Of a stretch of DNA of 64,000 nt, positions 24,981-33,279 are shown in pieces. The DNA comes from Methylobacterium oryzihabitans (lineage in GTDB: Bacteria > Pseudomonadota > Alphaproteobacteria > Rhizobiales > Beijerinckiaceae). The position numbers were made by a program, and so were the translations under genes. The notes beneath the pieces were generated by a model, which searched no databases, was not told the DNA's origin, and worked only from the letters and a program-made list of their open reading frames with translations. The stretch's first letter is position 1. Each line of letters begins with the position of its first letter. The DNA lies in contig NZ_SACP01000025.1 of assembly GCF_004004555.2 (NCBI RefSeq), forward strand, positions 1 through 64,000. Reading direction: 5' to 3'.

Positions 24981-25787
24981 ATGCCCGAGACGGCCCCGCA
25001 GGGCGGGGGAGAGGCGCCGCGCTGGCCGGCGACCCGGCTCGATCTCGGCGCGGCGAGCCATGTGGGACGTGTCCGCTCGCTGAACGAGGACCGCTTCCTC
25101 GTCGCGCCCGAGAGCGGGCTGTTCGCGGTCGCGGACGGGATGGGCGGGCACGCCGCCGGCGACGTCGCATCGGGCGCCCTCGTCCGGGCCCTGGCGGGAA
25201 TCGCGCCCGCGGCCTCGGCCGGCGATCTGCTCGCCCGGATGAAGGCCGGCATCGTCATGGCGAATGCCGAGATCCAGAAGGTGGCGCAGGCCCGCGGCGA
25301 CCTCGTCGGCACCACCGTGGCGGCGCTGCTGATCTTCGTCCCCCACTTCGCCTGCCTGTGGTCGGGCGACAGCCGGATCTACCGGGTCCGGGCCGGAGAC
25401 ATCGCGCAGCTCTCCCGCGACCACACCGAGATCCAGTCCCTGCTCGACCGGGGGGTGCTGACCCCCGAGGAGGCGAGCGCCTGGCCGGGCCGCAACGTCG
25501 TCACCCGGGCGATCGGCGTGCGCGAGCGCCCCGAGGTCGAGCTCGACCACGGCCTGCTGGAGCCCGGCGACCTGTTCATCCTCTGCTCGGACGGGCTGAC
25601 CCAGCACGTCGGCGACCGGGAGATCCTGAGCCTGTGCGCCGACGCCGCCGCGGCGCAGGGCGCGTGCGACGCCCTGGTGGCGCTGACCCTGGCGCGCGGC
25701 GCGACCGACAACGTCACCGTCGTGGCGGTCCGCTACCTCGGCCCGCCGGACCCGGAGGGGACGCCCCCGGAGGACGCGGCGTCATGA
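24981..25787 (+). CDS. PP2C-family Ser/Thr protein phosphatase
   Basis: This 268-residue soluble phosphatase shows all metal-binding motifs of the PPM/PP2C family: HVGRVRSLNEDRFLV, FAVADGMGGHAAGD, GTTVAALLIF, WSGDSRIYRVRAG, LFILCSDGLTQHV and ARGATDNVTVVAV. It removes phosphate from Ser/Thr of target proteins using two Mn/Mg ions. The stop overlaps the start of the Ser/Thr kinase gene by four bases (ATGA), so the two are translationally coupled and very likely antagonists. A GAGGAAGGA ribosome binding site precedes the ATG at 24981. It resembles the Stp/PppA phosphatases that pair with PpkA-type kinases. Confidence 0.93.
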   Translation: MPETAPQGGGEAPRWPATRLDLGAASHVGRVRSLNEDRFLVAPESGLFAVADGMGGHAAGDVASGALVRALAGIAPAASAGDLLARMKAGIVMANAEIQKVAQARGDLVGTTVAALLIFVPHFACLWSGDSRIYRVRAGDIAQLSRDHTEIQSLLDRGVLTPEEASAWPGRNVVTRAIGVRERPEVELDHGLLEPGDLFILCSDGLTQHVGDREILSLCADAAAAQGACDALVALTLARGATDNVTVVAVRYLGPPDPEGTPPEDAAS

Positions 25788-27625
25788 ACGAGGAGACGGT
25801 CTTCCTGCCGCAGGCGGAGAGCGCCTTCATCCGTCCCGGCACCCGGCTCAACGACACCTACGCGATCCGCAGCCTCATCGCCGCCGGCGGCATGGGCGAG
25901 GTCTACAAGGGCGAGGCGCTGGGCACCGGCGACGCGGTGGCGATCAAGGTCATCAAGGCGGAACTCGCCCGCGACCCGGCGGCCCTGGCGCTGTTCCGCC
26001 GCGAGGCCTCGGCGCTGCACAACCTCCACCACGAGGCGATCGTCCGGTACTTCGTGTTCTCCGTCGATCCGAAGCTCGGCCTGCCCTATCTCGCGATGGA
26101 GTTCGTCGACGGCGTGCTGCTGTCCGAGCACCTGAAGGCGTCCCCCCTCGACACCGCGACCCTGTCGCTGCTGCTGCGCCGGCTCGCCGCCGGGCTCCAG
26201 GCCGCGCACGATCTCGGCATCATCCACCGCGACGTCTCGCCCGACAACGTGATCCTGCCCGGCGGCAACGTCGCCCGGGCCAAGCTGATCGATTTCGGCA
26301 TCGCCCGGGCCCCGAGCGAGGACGGGACGGTGATCGGCGGCGGCTTCGCCGGCAAGTACGCCTACGTCTCGCCCGAGCAGCTCGGCCTGCACGGCGGCGA
26401 GGTGACCCCTCAATCTGACATCTACAGCCTCGGCCTGCTGCTCGCCTGCGCGGCCCGCGGCGAGGCCCTCGACATGGGCGGCAGCCTCGTCGAGGTGATC
26501 GACAAGCGCCGGCGCGTGCCGGATCTCTCGCGGATCGACGAGCGCATCCGCCCGGTCCTGACCGCGATGCTGCAGCCGCACCCGAAGGACCGCCCGGCCG
26601 ACATGGCGGCGGTGGCGGCCCTGCTGTCCTGGGACGAGCCGCGGCGGCGGCGGATCGGACCCGTGCTCGCGACCGCGGCCGGGCTGGCGGCGGCGGCGGT
26701 CCTCGGCGGGACGGCGGCGCTGATGCTGCCGGGACGCGAACCCGCGGCTCCGCCGAGGGTCGGGGCGCTCCCCCCGGACGGGTCCGGACGGCCGGCCCAG
26801 CAGGTCCGCGACGCCCCGCCGGGCGACGGCGCAGCCGTCGGGCCGGTCCAGGCGCCCGAGGCACCCCGGGCGCCCGAGCCGCCGCCGCAATCAGGCCCGC
26901 CGCCGAAATCCGTCATCACGCCGCTGCCCGATCCGGGACCGGATCCGGACGCGGCGCCGCCCACGCGCGCCGACCCTCCGGCAAGCGCCGCGGCCGACCC
27001 TCCGGCAAGCGCCGCGCAGGTCGAGAGCTTCATGCGCACCTACGACGGCGGCGACTGCTTCTTCGTCACGGCGGTCTCGGTCGAGCCGCCGAACGTGATG
27101 GTGGACGCGTTCGGGGCCTCGCCCCGGCCGTTCATGGTCTTCGATGCCGCGTTCCAGCGCGGCCTCGGCATCGAGCCGCAGATCGTCCTGCACCAGCTCA
27201 CCGAGGCGCAATGCCCGCTGGTGGCGTTCCTGGCACGGCACTATCCGCTGCGCGACGCCCGCGCCGCCGGCCTCGCGGTCACGTCGGACCTGTTGCACAG
27301 CGGCCAGGAACTGACCGGGACGGTGGAGGCGGGGGGCGACCGCAGCGTCGAACTGCTGCTCGTCGGGGATGACGGCCGGGTCAGCAACCTCAGCCGCTCG
27401 GTGCGGCGCGTCGGCGACACGGCGCGCTTCGCGGTCCGGGTCGAGGGCAGCGGCGCGCCCAAGCCGCAGATGCTGCTCCTGCTCACGAGCCAGAGGCCGC
27501 TCGCCAGCCTGCGGGGACCCGGCACGCTGCGGGCCGGGCCGCTCCTGCGTCAGGTCGGCGAGGAACTCGACCGCGATCCGCGGCCGGCGGGGATCGCGAT
27601 CAGCTATTTCAGGCTCGGAGGCTGA
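25784..27625 (+). CDS. Membrane Ser/Thr protein kinase (PpkA/PknB-like)
   Basis: The protein has 613 residues. The Hanks-type kinase domain (about 27-285) has a Gly loop AAGGMGEVYKGEA, catalytic Lys55 in VAIK, IIHRDVSPDNVIL with Asp150 and Asn155 (Ser replaces the usual Lys of HRDxKxxN, seen in many bacterial kinases), LIDFG with Asp170, and YVSPEQ. One transmembrane helix follows (about 291-315), then a Pro-rich linker (320-420). The C-terminal extracytoplasmic domain begins FMRTYDGGDCFF and may sense a ligand. I do not know its family by name. It overlaps the phosphatase gene, giving a kinase/phosphatase switch. An FHA-containing cyclase that could read the phosphorylation lies 5 kb downstream. 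Confidence 0.92.
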   Translation: MNEETVFLPQAESAFIRPGTRLNDTYAIRSLIAAGGMGEVYKGEALGTGDAVAIKVIKAELARDPAALALFRREASALHNLHHEAIVRYFVFSVDPKLGLPYLAMEFVDGVLLSEHLKASPLDTATLSLLLRRLAAGLQAAHDLGIIHRDVSPDNVILPGGNVARAKLIDFGIARAPSEDGTVIGGGFAGKYAYVSPEQLGLHGGEVTPQSDIYSLGLLLACAARGEALDMGGSLVEVIDKRRRVPDLSRIDERIRPVLTAMLQPHPKDRPADMAAVAALLSWDEPRRRRIGPVLATAAGLAAAAVLGGTAALMLPGREPAAPPRVGALPPDGSGRPAQQVRDAPPGDGAAVGPVQAPEAPRAPEPPPQSGPPPKSVITPLPDPGPDPDAAPPTRADPPASAAADPPASAAQVESFMRTYDGGDCFFVTAVSVEPPNVMVDAFGASPRPFMVFDAAFQRGLGIEPQIVLHQLTEAQCPLVAFLARHYPLRDARAAGLAVTSDLLHSGQELTGTVEAGGDRSVELLLVGDDGRVSNLSRSVRRVGDTARFAVRVEGSGAPKPQMLLLLTSQRPLASLRGPGTLRAGPLLRQVGEELDRDPRPAGIAISYFRLGG

Positions 27626-27656
27626 ACCCGGCCGGCGCCCATGGCGCGCCCCGGCG

Positions 27657-27914
27657 TCACGGCATCCGGGTCATCAGCCGCAGCGCCTCGATGTCGAAGC
27701 GGGTATAGGGGCGAGGACCGTCGCCGTTCCAGGCCTGCCACTGGTGGTTGGCCGCGTGAAGTTCCCGCAGGTCGCGGTACGCGGGCCGCTCGCTGACGCG
27801 CTCGCACGACCACGGCGTGGCGCACAGGACGTAGTCGGCCCGCGCCGGCACGGCGGCGGTCGAGAACATCGCGACGGTGGCGGCCGACAGGGTCGCGGCA
27901 ACACGCAGAATCAT
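27657..27914 (-). CDS. Small secreted hypothetical protein ending RLMTRMP
   Basis: The protein has 85 residues. A signal peptide (MILRVAATLSAATVAMFSTA then AVPARA) leaves a mature peptide of about 60 residues with two Cys (CATPWSC) and an acidic/aromatic end. A GGAGGGA ribosome binding site lies just before the ATG at 27914. The last residues, FDIEALRLMTRMP, resemble the end of the caspase-like protein at 33280 (AEIGAARMMSRMP), a possible shared sorting or binding tail. Family otherwise unknown. It is convergent with the kinase gene, with a 31-base gap. Confidence 0.6.
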   Translation of the reverse strand: MILRVAATLSAATVAMFSTAAVPARADYVLCATPWSCERVSERPAYRDLRELHAANHQWQAWNGDGPRPYTRFDIEALRLMTRMP

Positions 27915-28188
27915 GATCCCTCCTTCGGGTTTCTCTGGCGGCCTCGCAAGTCTTGAGGCCGGACGTCTTGCGGATGTGGTGTCCCGCCAGGACGATGCAA
28001 GCTTGGCGTGGAGCATCTTCTCATACGGGTCATGACCGTATCGTCCGGGAACCGTATCGGGCGAGGCGCCGGAAGCCTGTGCGTCGGCGCACGCGACGGG
28101 CGCCCTCGCGGCGGCCCCGGGGCCGGGCCGACGAAAAAGGGGCCCGGCGCGAGCCGGACCCCCTTGCATCGTCGACCGTCGATCGAGC

Positions 28189-31100
28189 CTACCACTGGTA
28201 GCGCATGCCCACCCGGCCGCCGCCGCCGACGAGGTCGCCGCCGATGCGGTAATCGGCCCGCACGAAGCCCGACAGGCCGGTCTTGAGGTTGAAGAAGTTC
28301 ACCGAGGCCTGGACCTCGCCGCGCACCTTGCCCTGCTCGCGCAGGCCGGTCACGCCCGTGACCCCGTTCACCGCGCCCGTGACCCCGCTCTCCGTCAGCA
28401 CGGAGTACACGAAGCCGGTCACGCTCGGCTCGACCCGGATGTCGCCCTCGACGAATTCCGAACCCACCCGCGCGCCGATCCGCCCGCGCAGGGCGTCGCC
28501 GTCGCGCAGGGGAACCGAGGTCGCCGTCAGCGCCGCCTGCTGGTTGAAGGTGGTGGCGACGTATTCGAGCCCCGCCGTCGGTTCGACGTAGATCGCGTGC
28601 TCCAGCGGGATGCGGTAGCCGACATTGGTGGTGTAGGCGTAGTTCTGCAGCCCCGTGCGCTGCAGCAGGCCCGGCGCCCGGATGTCGAGGCCGAGCAGGT
28701 CGACCTTGAACAGGTGGTCCCAGAACCAGGGCCCGTTCAGGTAGGTGCCGTAGACGCCGACCGTGCCGCCCTCGTAATCCTGCCGGCCGGCATTGCGGTT
28801 GAGGCGGACGTCGGCGGTGGTGTAGCCGCCCATGATGCCGATGACGAGGCCGTCATCCTCCTTGGTCAGGCGGCTGATCACGAGGTCGGCGCCGCCGAGC
28901 AGGCCGCCGCCGGACTGGCTGTAGCCGAGGTCGCGGACGAAGCTGGTGCCGCCGACGGAGAACGACGACGAGCCGGAGCGGCGCTCGAGGTCGCCGTAGG
29001 CGCGGGCCCAGGCGGCCGGGCGGACGTTGCTCGGCACCGGCTCGACCGGCTTGACCAGGTTCGGGGCGATCGGGTCCTTGCTGACCAGGGCCGAGTACTG
29101 GTTCAGGCCGGCATACTGCATCGCCTGCGGGATCGACGGCGTGCCGGAGGCGGCGCGCTGGGCGTCGGTGCGCAACTGGGTCATCCGGTCGAGGACGGCG
29201 GTGCCGCCCTGGAACGCGATGGTGCGCGAGGCGATCACCGCCGTGGGAGCCGAGAGGCCGACCGCGGACGGCACGGTGGCGAGGGCGACGGTGCCGCCGC
29301 CGCCGCTGCCGGCGCCGTTGACGAGGGCGACCTCCAGGGCGCCGAAGTTCTGTGCCCCCGCCAGCCTGAACGCTCCGGGGGTCAGCGCGCCGCCGACCTC
29401 GACCAGGACCGGCGAGGTGGTGAAGGCCGCCCCGGGCGTGACGTTGTTGACGAAGAGGCGGGTGGTGCCGGCGGCGCTGCCGGTGACGACCAGCCGGTCG
29501 GAGGCGCCGGTGGCCGAGGCCGCGTCGAGCAGCAGGGTGCCGTCGCGGCCGACGTAGTCGCCCTGGACGACCAGCCGGTTCGCGGCGCTGCCGGTGCGCA
29601 GGTCGATCGTGCCGGCGTTGGTGAACGTGGAGATGCCGCCGAAGGTGGCGCTCACCGGTCCCTTGTCGGTCGGGCTCTGGGCCGCGAGGGCGATGACGCC
29701 GGTATTCTCGACGGTGCCGGACCCGAAGCTGCTCGTGCCGGCGGTGCTGAACAGGCCGGCATTCGACAGGGTCGAGCCGTTGCTCAGCGCCACCGTGCCG
29801 AGGATGACGCCGCGGTTGTCGATGCGCGACGCCACGGCGCTCGCCGAGGTGTCGATCGCGTAGCCCCCCAGTCCCGAGACGGTCCCGGTATTGGTGATGG
29901 CGAGCGTGCCCGACTGCTGGGACCGGATTCCGGCCACGAGGCCGGTCACGCCGGCGATCGTGCCGGAGTTGGTGACGGTCAGGTTGCCGCCGGAGGTGAA
30001 GGCCACGACGCCGATGCCGGCCGTCGCGGTGATGGTGCCCGAGTTGGTGATGCTCAGATCGCCGAGTCCGAACGATCCGGTCGCGGCTTCGGCATAGGCG
30101 GCGATGCCGGCGGCCGGCGCCGTGATGGTGCCGCTGTTGACGATCGCGCCGCCGTTGCCGAGTGCCGCGATGCCGATGCCCCGGAAGGCCTGGGTCGCGC
30201 CGTCGGCGAGGATGCCGGCGCCGAACTGGCTGAAGGTCTGGGTGAGCTGGGCGAGTTGCGGCAGGCCCGCGCGCAGGGCGGAGGGCAGGGCAGGGATGGA
30301 GGCGTCCTGGGTGATCGTGCCCGTGTTCTCGACGGAGACGGAGGCGAGGCCGTAGGCGGCGATGCCGACCTCGTTGAAGCTCAGGCCGCCCCCGTTGCGG
30401 ACGGTGGCGACCGGCGCGAGGGCGGCGATGCCGATCGCCGCTCCGGCGATCGTGCCGGTATTGGTCACGCTGACGCTGCTGCTCGACGCGCCGACCACGC
30501 CGAGCGGTGCCGTGACGGTGCCGCCATTGGTCACGGTCAGGATGCCCGAGCCGGCGCGGGCGAGGATGCCGAGGGTCCCGGCGGTGACGGTGCCCTGGTT
30601 CGCCACCGTGCTGGCGCCGGTTCCCTGGGCGTTGTCGATCTCGATGCCGGTGCCGGTGGGCGAGGAGATCGTCGCCGAGGCCGCCACGTTGATGGTGACG
30701 CTGCCGGCCGGATCGGTGCCGGGCGTCGCGCTCGCCGGGGTCACCAGCACGGCGGTGCCGCGGGCCACCGCGTTGATCGTGGTGTTGTCGAGCACGTTGA
30801 GGATGAACGAGCCGCTCGGCGTGTAGAGGATGCCGCCGTTGTAGGTCTGGCTCGGACCGCAATTGGCCACCGTCGTCGTCGAGGCGTTGTCGCCCGCCCG
30901 GCAGACGTTGGCGAACAGCACGGTGCCGTTGCGGACCGGGAACAGGAACTGCCCGGCCACGCCGTTGTTTGAGGACGTGGCGAGGGCGTTGGGCCCGCCG
31001 TCGATCAGGGCGCCGTTCACCAGCGAACCCGGCAGCTCGAAGTAGGTGCCGGGCTCCCCGGAGCCGTTCGAGTAGCCGGCCGAGGCCGAGGTGCCGCCGA

Positions 31101-31725
31101 GGCCGTTCGTCCCGCCGTTGGCGTTGCCGGTCTCGAACTGGATGCGGGCGTAGTTGAAGTAGATGTCGAAGTTGCCGGTGCCGGTATCGGCGCGGTCCGT
31201 CAGGATCAACTGGAACGTGTTGGTCTTGTCGGCACGGCTCGAGAAGTAGCCGACGCCCGGCCACGTCGCTCCGAAGGCCGTGCGGCCGGCGAAGGAGCCG
31301 TTGCCGTAGGACGTGATCCCGCTCGCGGGGTTGCTGGTATCGATGTCGGCGAAGAACGGCGCGATGATCGGCGAGCCGCGGTAATCTGCGCCCAGTCCGA
31401 CCGGCGTGTAGCTGCCCGACGCCCGGCCGAACGTCACGTTGCCGTTGTTGTTGACGTAGAGCTGGTTGTAGGTCGTCCCGAAGTAGTTGGCCGCGAACGG
31501 CAGCGCCACCGCTCCCGTCGAACTGTCGTCGTTGCGGGCGAGCTGATTCGAGTCGAAGCCTGGCACCACCCTCTGGGCGGCGGCCACGCCCGGCGTCACG
31601 ATCGTCTGGGCGGCGACCACGCCCGGCGTCACGATGCCTGCGGCCACGCCCAGCAGCAGCGCCCGCCGCACCCGCCCGAGACCCTGGCGGTGCCTCGCAC
31701 GCGCCCACACTCCGTCCGTCGCCAT
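28189..31725 (-). CDS. Autotransporter (type Va) with N-terminal NIDO domain
   Basis: The protein has 1178 residues. After a signal peptide region (RRALLLGVAAGIVTPGVVAA, with a short tandem duplication of VTPGVAAAQ) comes a NIDO (nidogen-like) domain, about 60-230: YVNNNGNVTFG, SPIIAPFFADIDTSNP, NTFQLILTDRADTGTGNFDI, YFNYARIQFETGN. Residues about 320-830 are Gly/Thr/Asn-rich beta-helix repeats of the form VTNSGTI. The last 270 residues are an autotransporter beta-barrel (RAYGDLERRSGSSSF ... GGGGRVGMRYQW), ending in an aromatic residue as required for BAM insertion. The passenger is probably surface-exposed and adhesive. It has no neighbours in an operon. No protease triad is seen. Confidence 0.9.
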   Translation of the reverse strand: MATDGVWARARHRQGLGRVRRALLLGVAAGIVTPGVVAAQTIVTPGVAAAQRVVPGFDSNQLARNDDSSTGAVALPFAANYFGTTYNQLYVNNNGNVTFGRASGSYTPVGLGADYRGSPIIAPFFADIDTSNPASGITSYGNGSFAGRTAFGATWPGVGYFSSRADKTNTFQLILTDRADTGTGNFDIYFNYARIQFETGNANGGTNGLGGTSASAGYSNGSGEPGTYFELPGSLVNGALIDGGPNALATSSNNGVAGQFLFPVRNGTVLFANVCRAGDNASTTTVANCGPSQTYNGGILYTPSGSFILNVLDNTTINAVARGTAVLVTPASATPGTDPAGSVTINVAASATISSPTGTGIEIDNAQGTGASTVANQGTVTAGTLGILARAGSGILTVTNGGTVTAPLGVVGASSSSVSVTNTGTIAGAAIGIAALAPVATVRNGGGLSFNEVGIAAYGLASVSVENTGTITQDASIPALPSALRAGLPQLAQLTQTFSQFGAGILADGATQAFRGIGIAALGNGGAIVNSGTITAPAAGIAAYAEAATGSFGLGDLSITNSGTITATAGIGVVAFTSGGNLTVTNSGTIAGVTGLVAGIRSQQSGTLAITNTGTVSGLGGYAIDTSASAVASRIDNRGVILGTVALSNGSTLSNAGLFSTAGTSSFGSGTVENTGVIALAAQSPTDKGPVSATFGGISTFTNAGTIDLRTGSAANRLVVQGDYVGRDGTLLLDAASATGASDRLVVTGSAAGTTRLFVNNVTPGAAFTTSPVLVEVGGALTPGAFRLAGAQNFGALEVALVNGAGSGGGGTVALATVPSAVGLSAPTAVIASRTIAFQGGTAVLDRMTQLRTDAQRAASGTPSIPQAMQYAGLNQYSALVSKDPIAPNLVKPVEPVPSNVRPAAWARAYGDLERRSGSSSFSVGGTSFVRDLGYSQSGGGLLGGADLVISRLTKEDDGLVIGIMGGYTTADVRLNRNAGRQDYEGGTVGVYGTYLNGPWFWDHLFKVDLLGLDIRAPGLLQRTGLQNYAYTTNVGYRIPLEHAIYVEPTAGLEYVATTFNQQAALTATSVPLRDGDALRGRIGARVGSEFVEGDIRVEPSVTGFVYSVLTESGVTGAVNGVTGVTGLREQGKVRGEVQASVNFFNLKTGLSGFVRADYRIGGDLVGGGGRVGMRYQW

Positions 31726-32230
31726 AATCCGCGAACTCCGCCCCGATCACGATCTGGCGCATTCTGCGCACAGCCACGGTTGAGAAAAAACCCGCTCGGC
31801 TGCCCTCGCCTGGATTTGCGCTCCCCGTGGCGCAATCGCCACAGAACTGTCGAGATCATCGAAGTCGAGCAAATCGCCTCATCCAGATGAATGAGGTATC
31901 AAGATCACGCCATGCTGACACATGATCGAGTGGGCTTGGGTCGGTGGATCGAAATGATGCGGAAACAATCCGATCGGCGTAGGGCGGCGGCATTACCCCA
32001 GTAAGGCGCGAGTCGCGGGGTCCGGCGTTGCTGGGCAGAACTCGTTCACGACGCGGTTATCCCTGCGTCGTCGGCGAATTGGGTCGGAGTCCGGGCCCAG
32101 AGCCCGCGGCGCGGCGCCGGCCGCCCCGCCGGGGCGAGGATCCGGCACGATCGGGCGCGCTCCGCCGGCGTCGCGACGGCGAGCGGCACTTTTTTGCTTC
32201 CCGACCGCCGGGGAGTTGCTTACAGGAGGG
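31726..32230. other. Divergent promoter gap between autotransporter and cyclase
   Basis: About 500 bases without a gene. 31800-31960 is moderately AT-rich and should hold the autotransporter promoter. 32090-32200 is very GC-rich, followed by CACTTTTTTGCTTCCCGACC. No family A or B repeat is present. Confidence 0.4.
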
Positions 32231-32270
32231 GAGGAGCGGCCCCGCGAGGGAGCCGCGGGGATCACTCCTC
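32231..32270 (+). promoter_or_regulatory. Hairpin that can mask the ribosome binding site of the cyclase gene
   Basis: The only strong Shine-Dalgarno sequence (GGAGGGGAGGAG, 32225-32236) lies about 40 bases before the ATG at 32275. GAGGAG (32231-32236) can pair with CTCCTC (32265-32270), and inside it CCCCGCG (32240-32246) pairs with CGCGGGG (32254-32260). The nested stems would hide the ribosome binding site. Regulation by RNA structure is inference. Confidence 0.4.
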
Positions 32271-32274
32271 TCCG

Positions 32275-33201
32275 ATGAGCACCACCGGAACCGCCTCGAT
32301 CGGTGTCCTGTTCTGCGACGTCGCCGGGAGCACCAGGCTGTACCGGGAGGTCGGCGACGCGGTGGCCCTGCGGGTGGTCGATGCGTGCCTCGACCTCGCC
32401 GCGACGGCGGTGCAGGCCGGCGGCGGTCGTCTGGTCAAGACCATCGGCGACGAGTTCATGGCGGTGTTCGACGACGCCTGCGCCATGTGCGACGCGGCGA
32501 TCGCGGTCCAGCGCCGGTTCGAGGAGGCGGCGCCCGCCCTCGAACACGCCGCCGCCCACCGGCTGCAGCTGCGCATCGGCTTCCATTTCGGCCCGGTGGT
32601 GCGCACCGCCGACGACTATTTCGGCACGACCGTGAACATGGCGGCCCGGATGGTCGCCCTGGCCAAGGGCGGGCAGATCATCACCACCGGCGCCCTCGCC
32701 GACGCGCTTCCTCCGGCGCGCCGGGCGGCCACCCGCTCGCTGGGCGGCATCCACGTCAAGGGCGTGGGCGACGAGGTGCGGGTCGCGGAGGTGCTGTGGC
32801 ACCTCTCCACCCACCAGACCACCGTGTTCTCGCTGATGCCCGCCCCCCGGCAGGCGGCTCCGATCCCGGAACTGCGCCTGTCCCACGGCGGCCGGCGCTG
32901 GACCTTCGACGAGGGCCGCCAGAGCGTCTCCCTCGGCCGCGAGGCCGGCAACGACGTCCTGATCGAGAGCGAGCACGTCTCCCGCCGCCACGCGACGATC
33001 GAGCGGCGGGGCGACAAGTGGGTGCTCGTCGACCACAGCACCAACGGCACCTTCGTGACGCCGTTCGGCGCCGAGGAGTTCTGCATCCGGCGCGAGGAAC
33101 TGGTGCTGCGCGACGTCGGCACCCTCGGCATCGGTCTGGCGGTCGGCAAGGACCGCGAGAACGGCGTCGCCTACGCCCTGACGCTCCACGAGACCGGCTG
33201 A
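32275..33201 (+). CDS. Class III adenylate cyclase with C-terminal FHA domain
   Basis: This is a 308-residue soluble protein. The cyclase domain (about 1-180) has metal-binding Asp15 in GVLFCDVAGST, Lys55 and Asp59 in LVKTIGDEFMAVF, and DDYFGTTVNMAARMVA with the Asp, Asn and Arg expected for ATP cyclisation. The FHA domain (about 205-300) shows SLGREAGNDVLI, SEHVSRRHATIERR and DHSTNGTFV, the phospho-Thr-binding loops. It should make cAMP under control of binding to a phosphorylated partner. The kinase at 25784 is an obvious candidate partner, by inference. The ATG at 32275 was chosen because the cyclase domain begins at residue 9. Confidence 0.93.
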   Translation: MSTTGTASIGVLFCDVAGSTRLYREVGDAVALRVVDACLDLAATAVQAGGGRLVKTIGDEFMAVFDDACAMCDAAIAVQRRFEEAAPALEHAAAHRLQLRIGFHFGPVVRTADDYFGTTVNMAARMVALAKGGQIITTGALADALPPARRAATRSLGGIHVKGVGDEVRVAEVLWHLSTHQTTVFSLMPAPRQAAPIPELRLSHGGRRWTFDEGRQSVSLGREAGNDVLIESEHVSRRHATIERRGDKWVLVDHSTNGTFVTPFGAEEFCIRREELVLRDVGTLGIGLAVGKDRENGVAYALTLHETG

Positions 33202-33214
33202 GGACGGCCAGGGG

Positions 33215-33268
33215 CCCGATGCGACGAGAGGCCGGCTCCCAGCGGAACCGGCCTCTCGTCGCATCGGG
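33215..33268. terminator. 21-bp perfect hairpin between convergent genes
   Basis: 33215-33235 and 33248-33268 are exact reverse complements (CCCGATGCGACGAGAGGCCG plus one base) with a 12-base loop. It lies between the stops of the cyclase (33201) and the caspase-like gene (33280), so it can end both transcripts. There is no U-tract. Confidence 0.8.
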
Positions 33269-33279
33269 AGCCGGCCCCG

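Noticed and set aside
28853..31777. 974-residue minus-strand frame overlapping the autotransporter
   Set aside because: It lies in another frame of the same strand, with low-complexity Arg/His/Gly content and no domain. The NIDO and barrel motifs are in the other frame.
24981..33201. Type VI secretion locus
   Set aside because: Kinase, phosphatase, FHA and OmpA-type genes are present, but no Tss sheath, Hcp, VgrG or ClpV gene is seen in the window.
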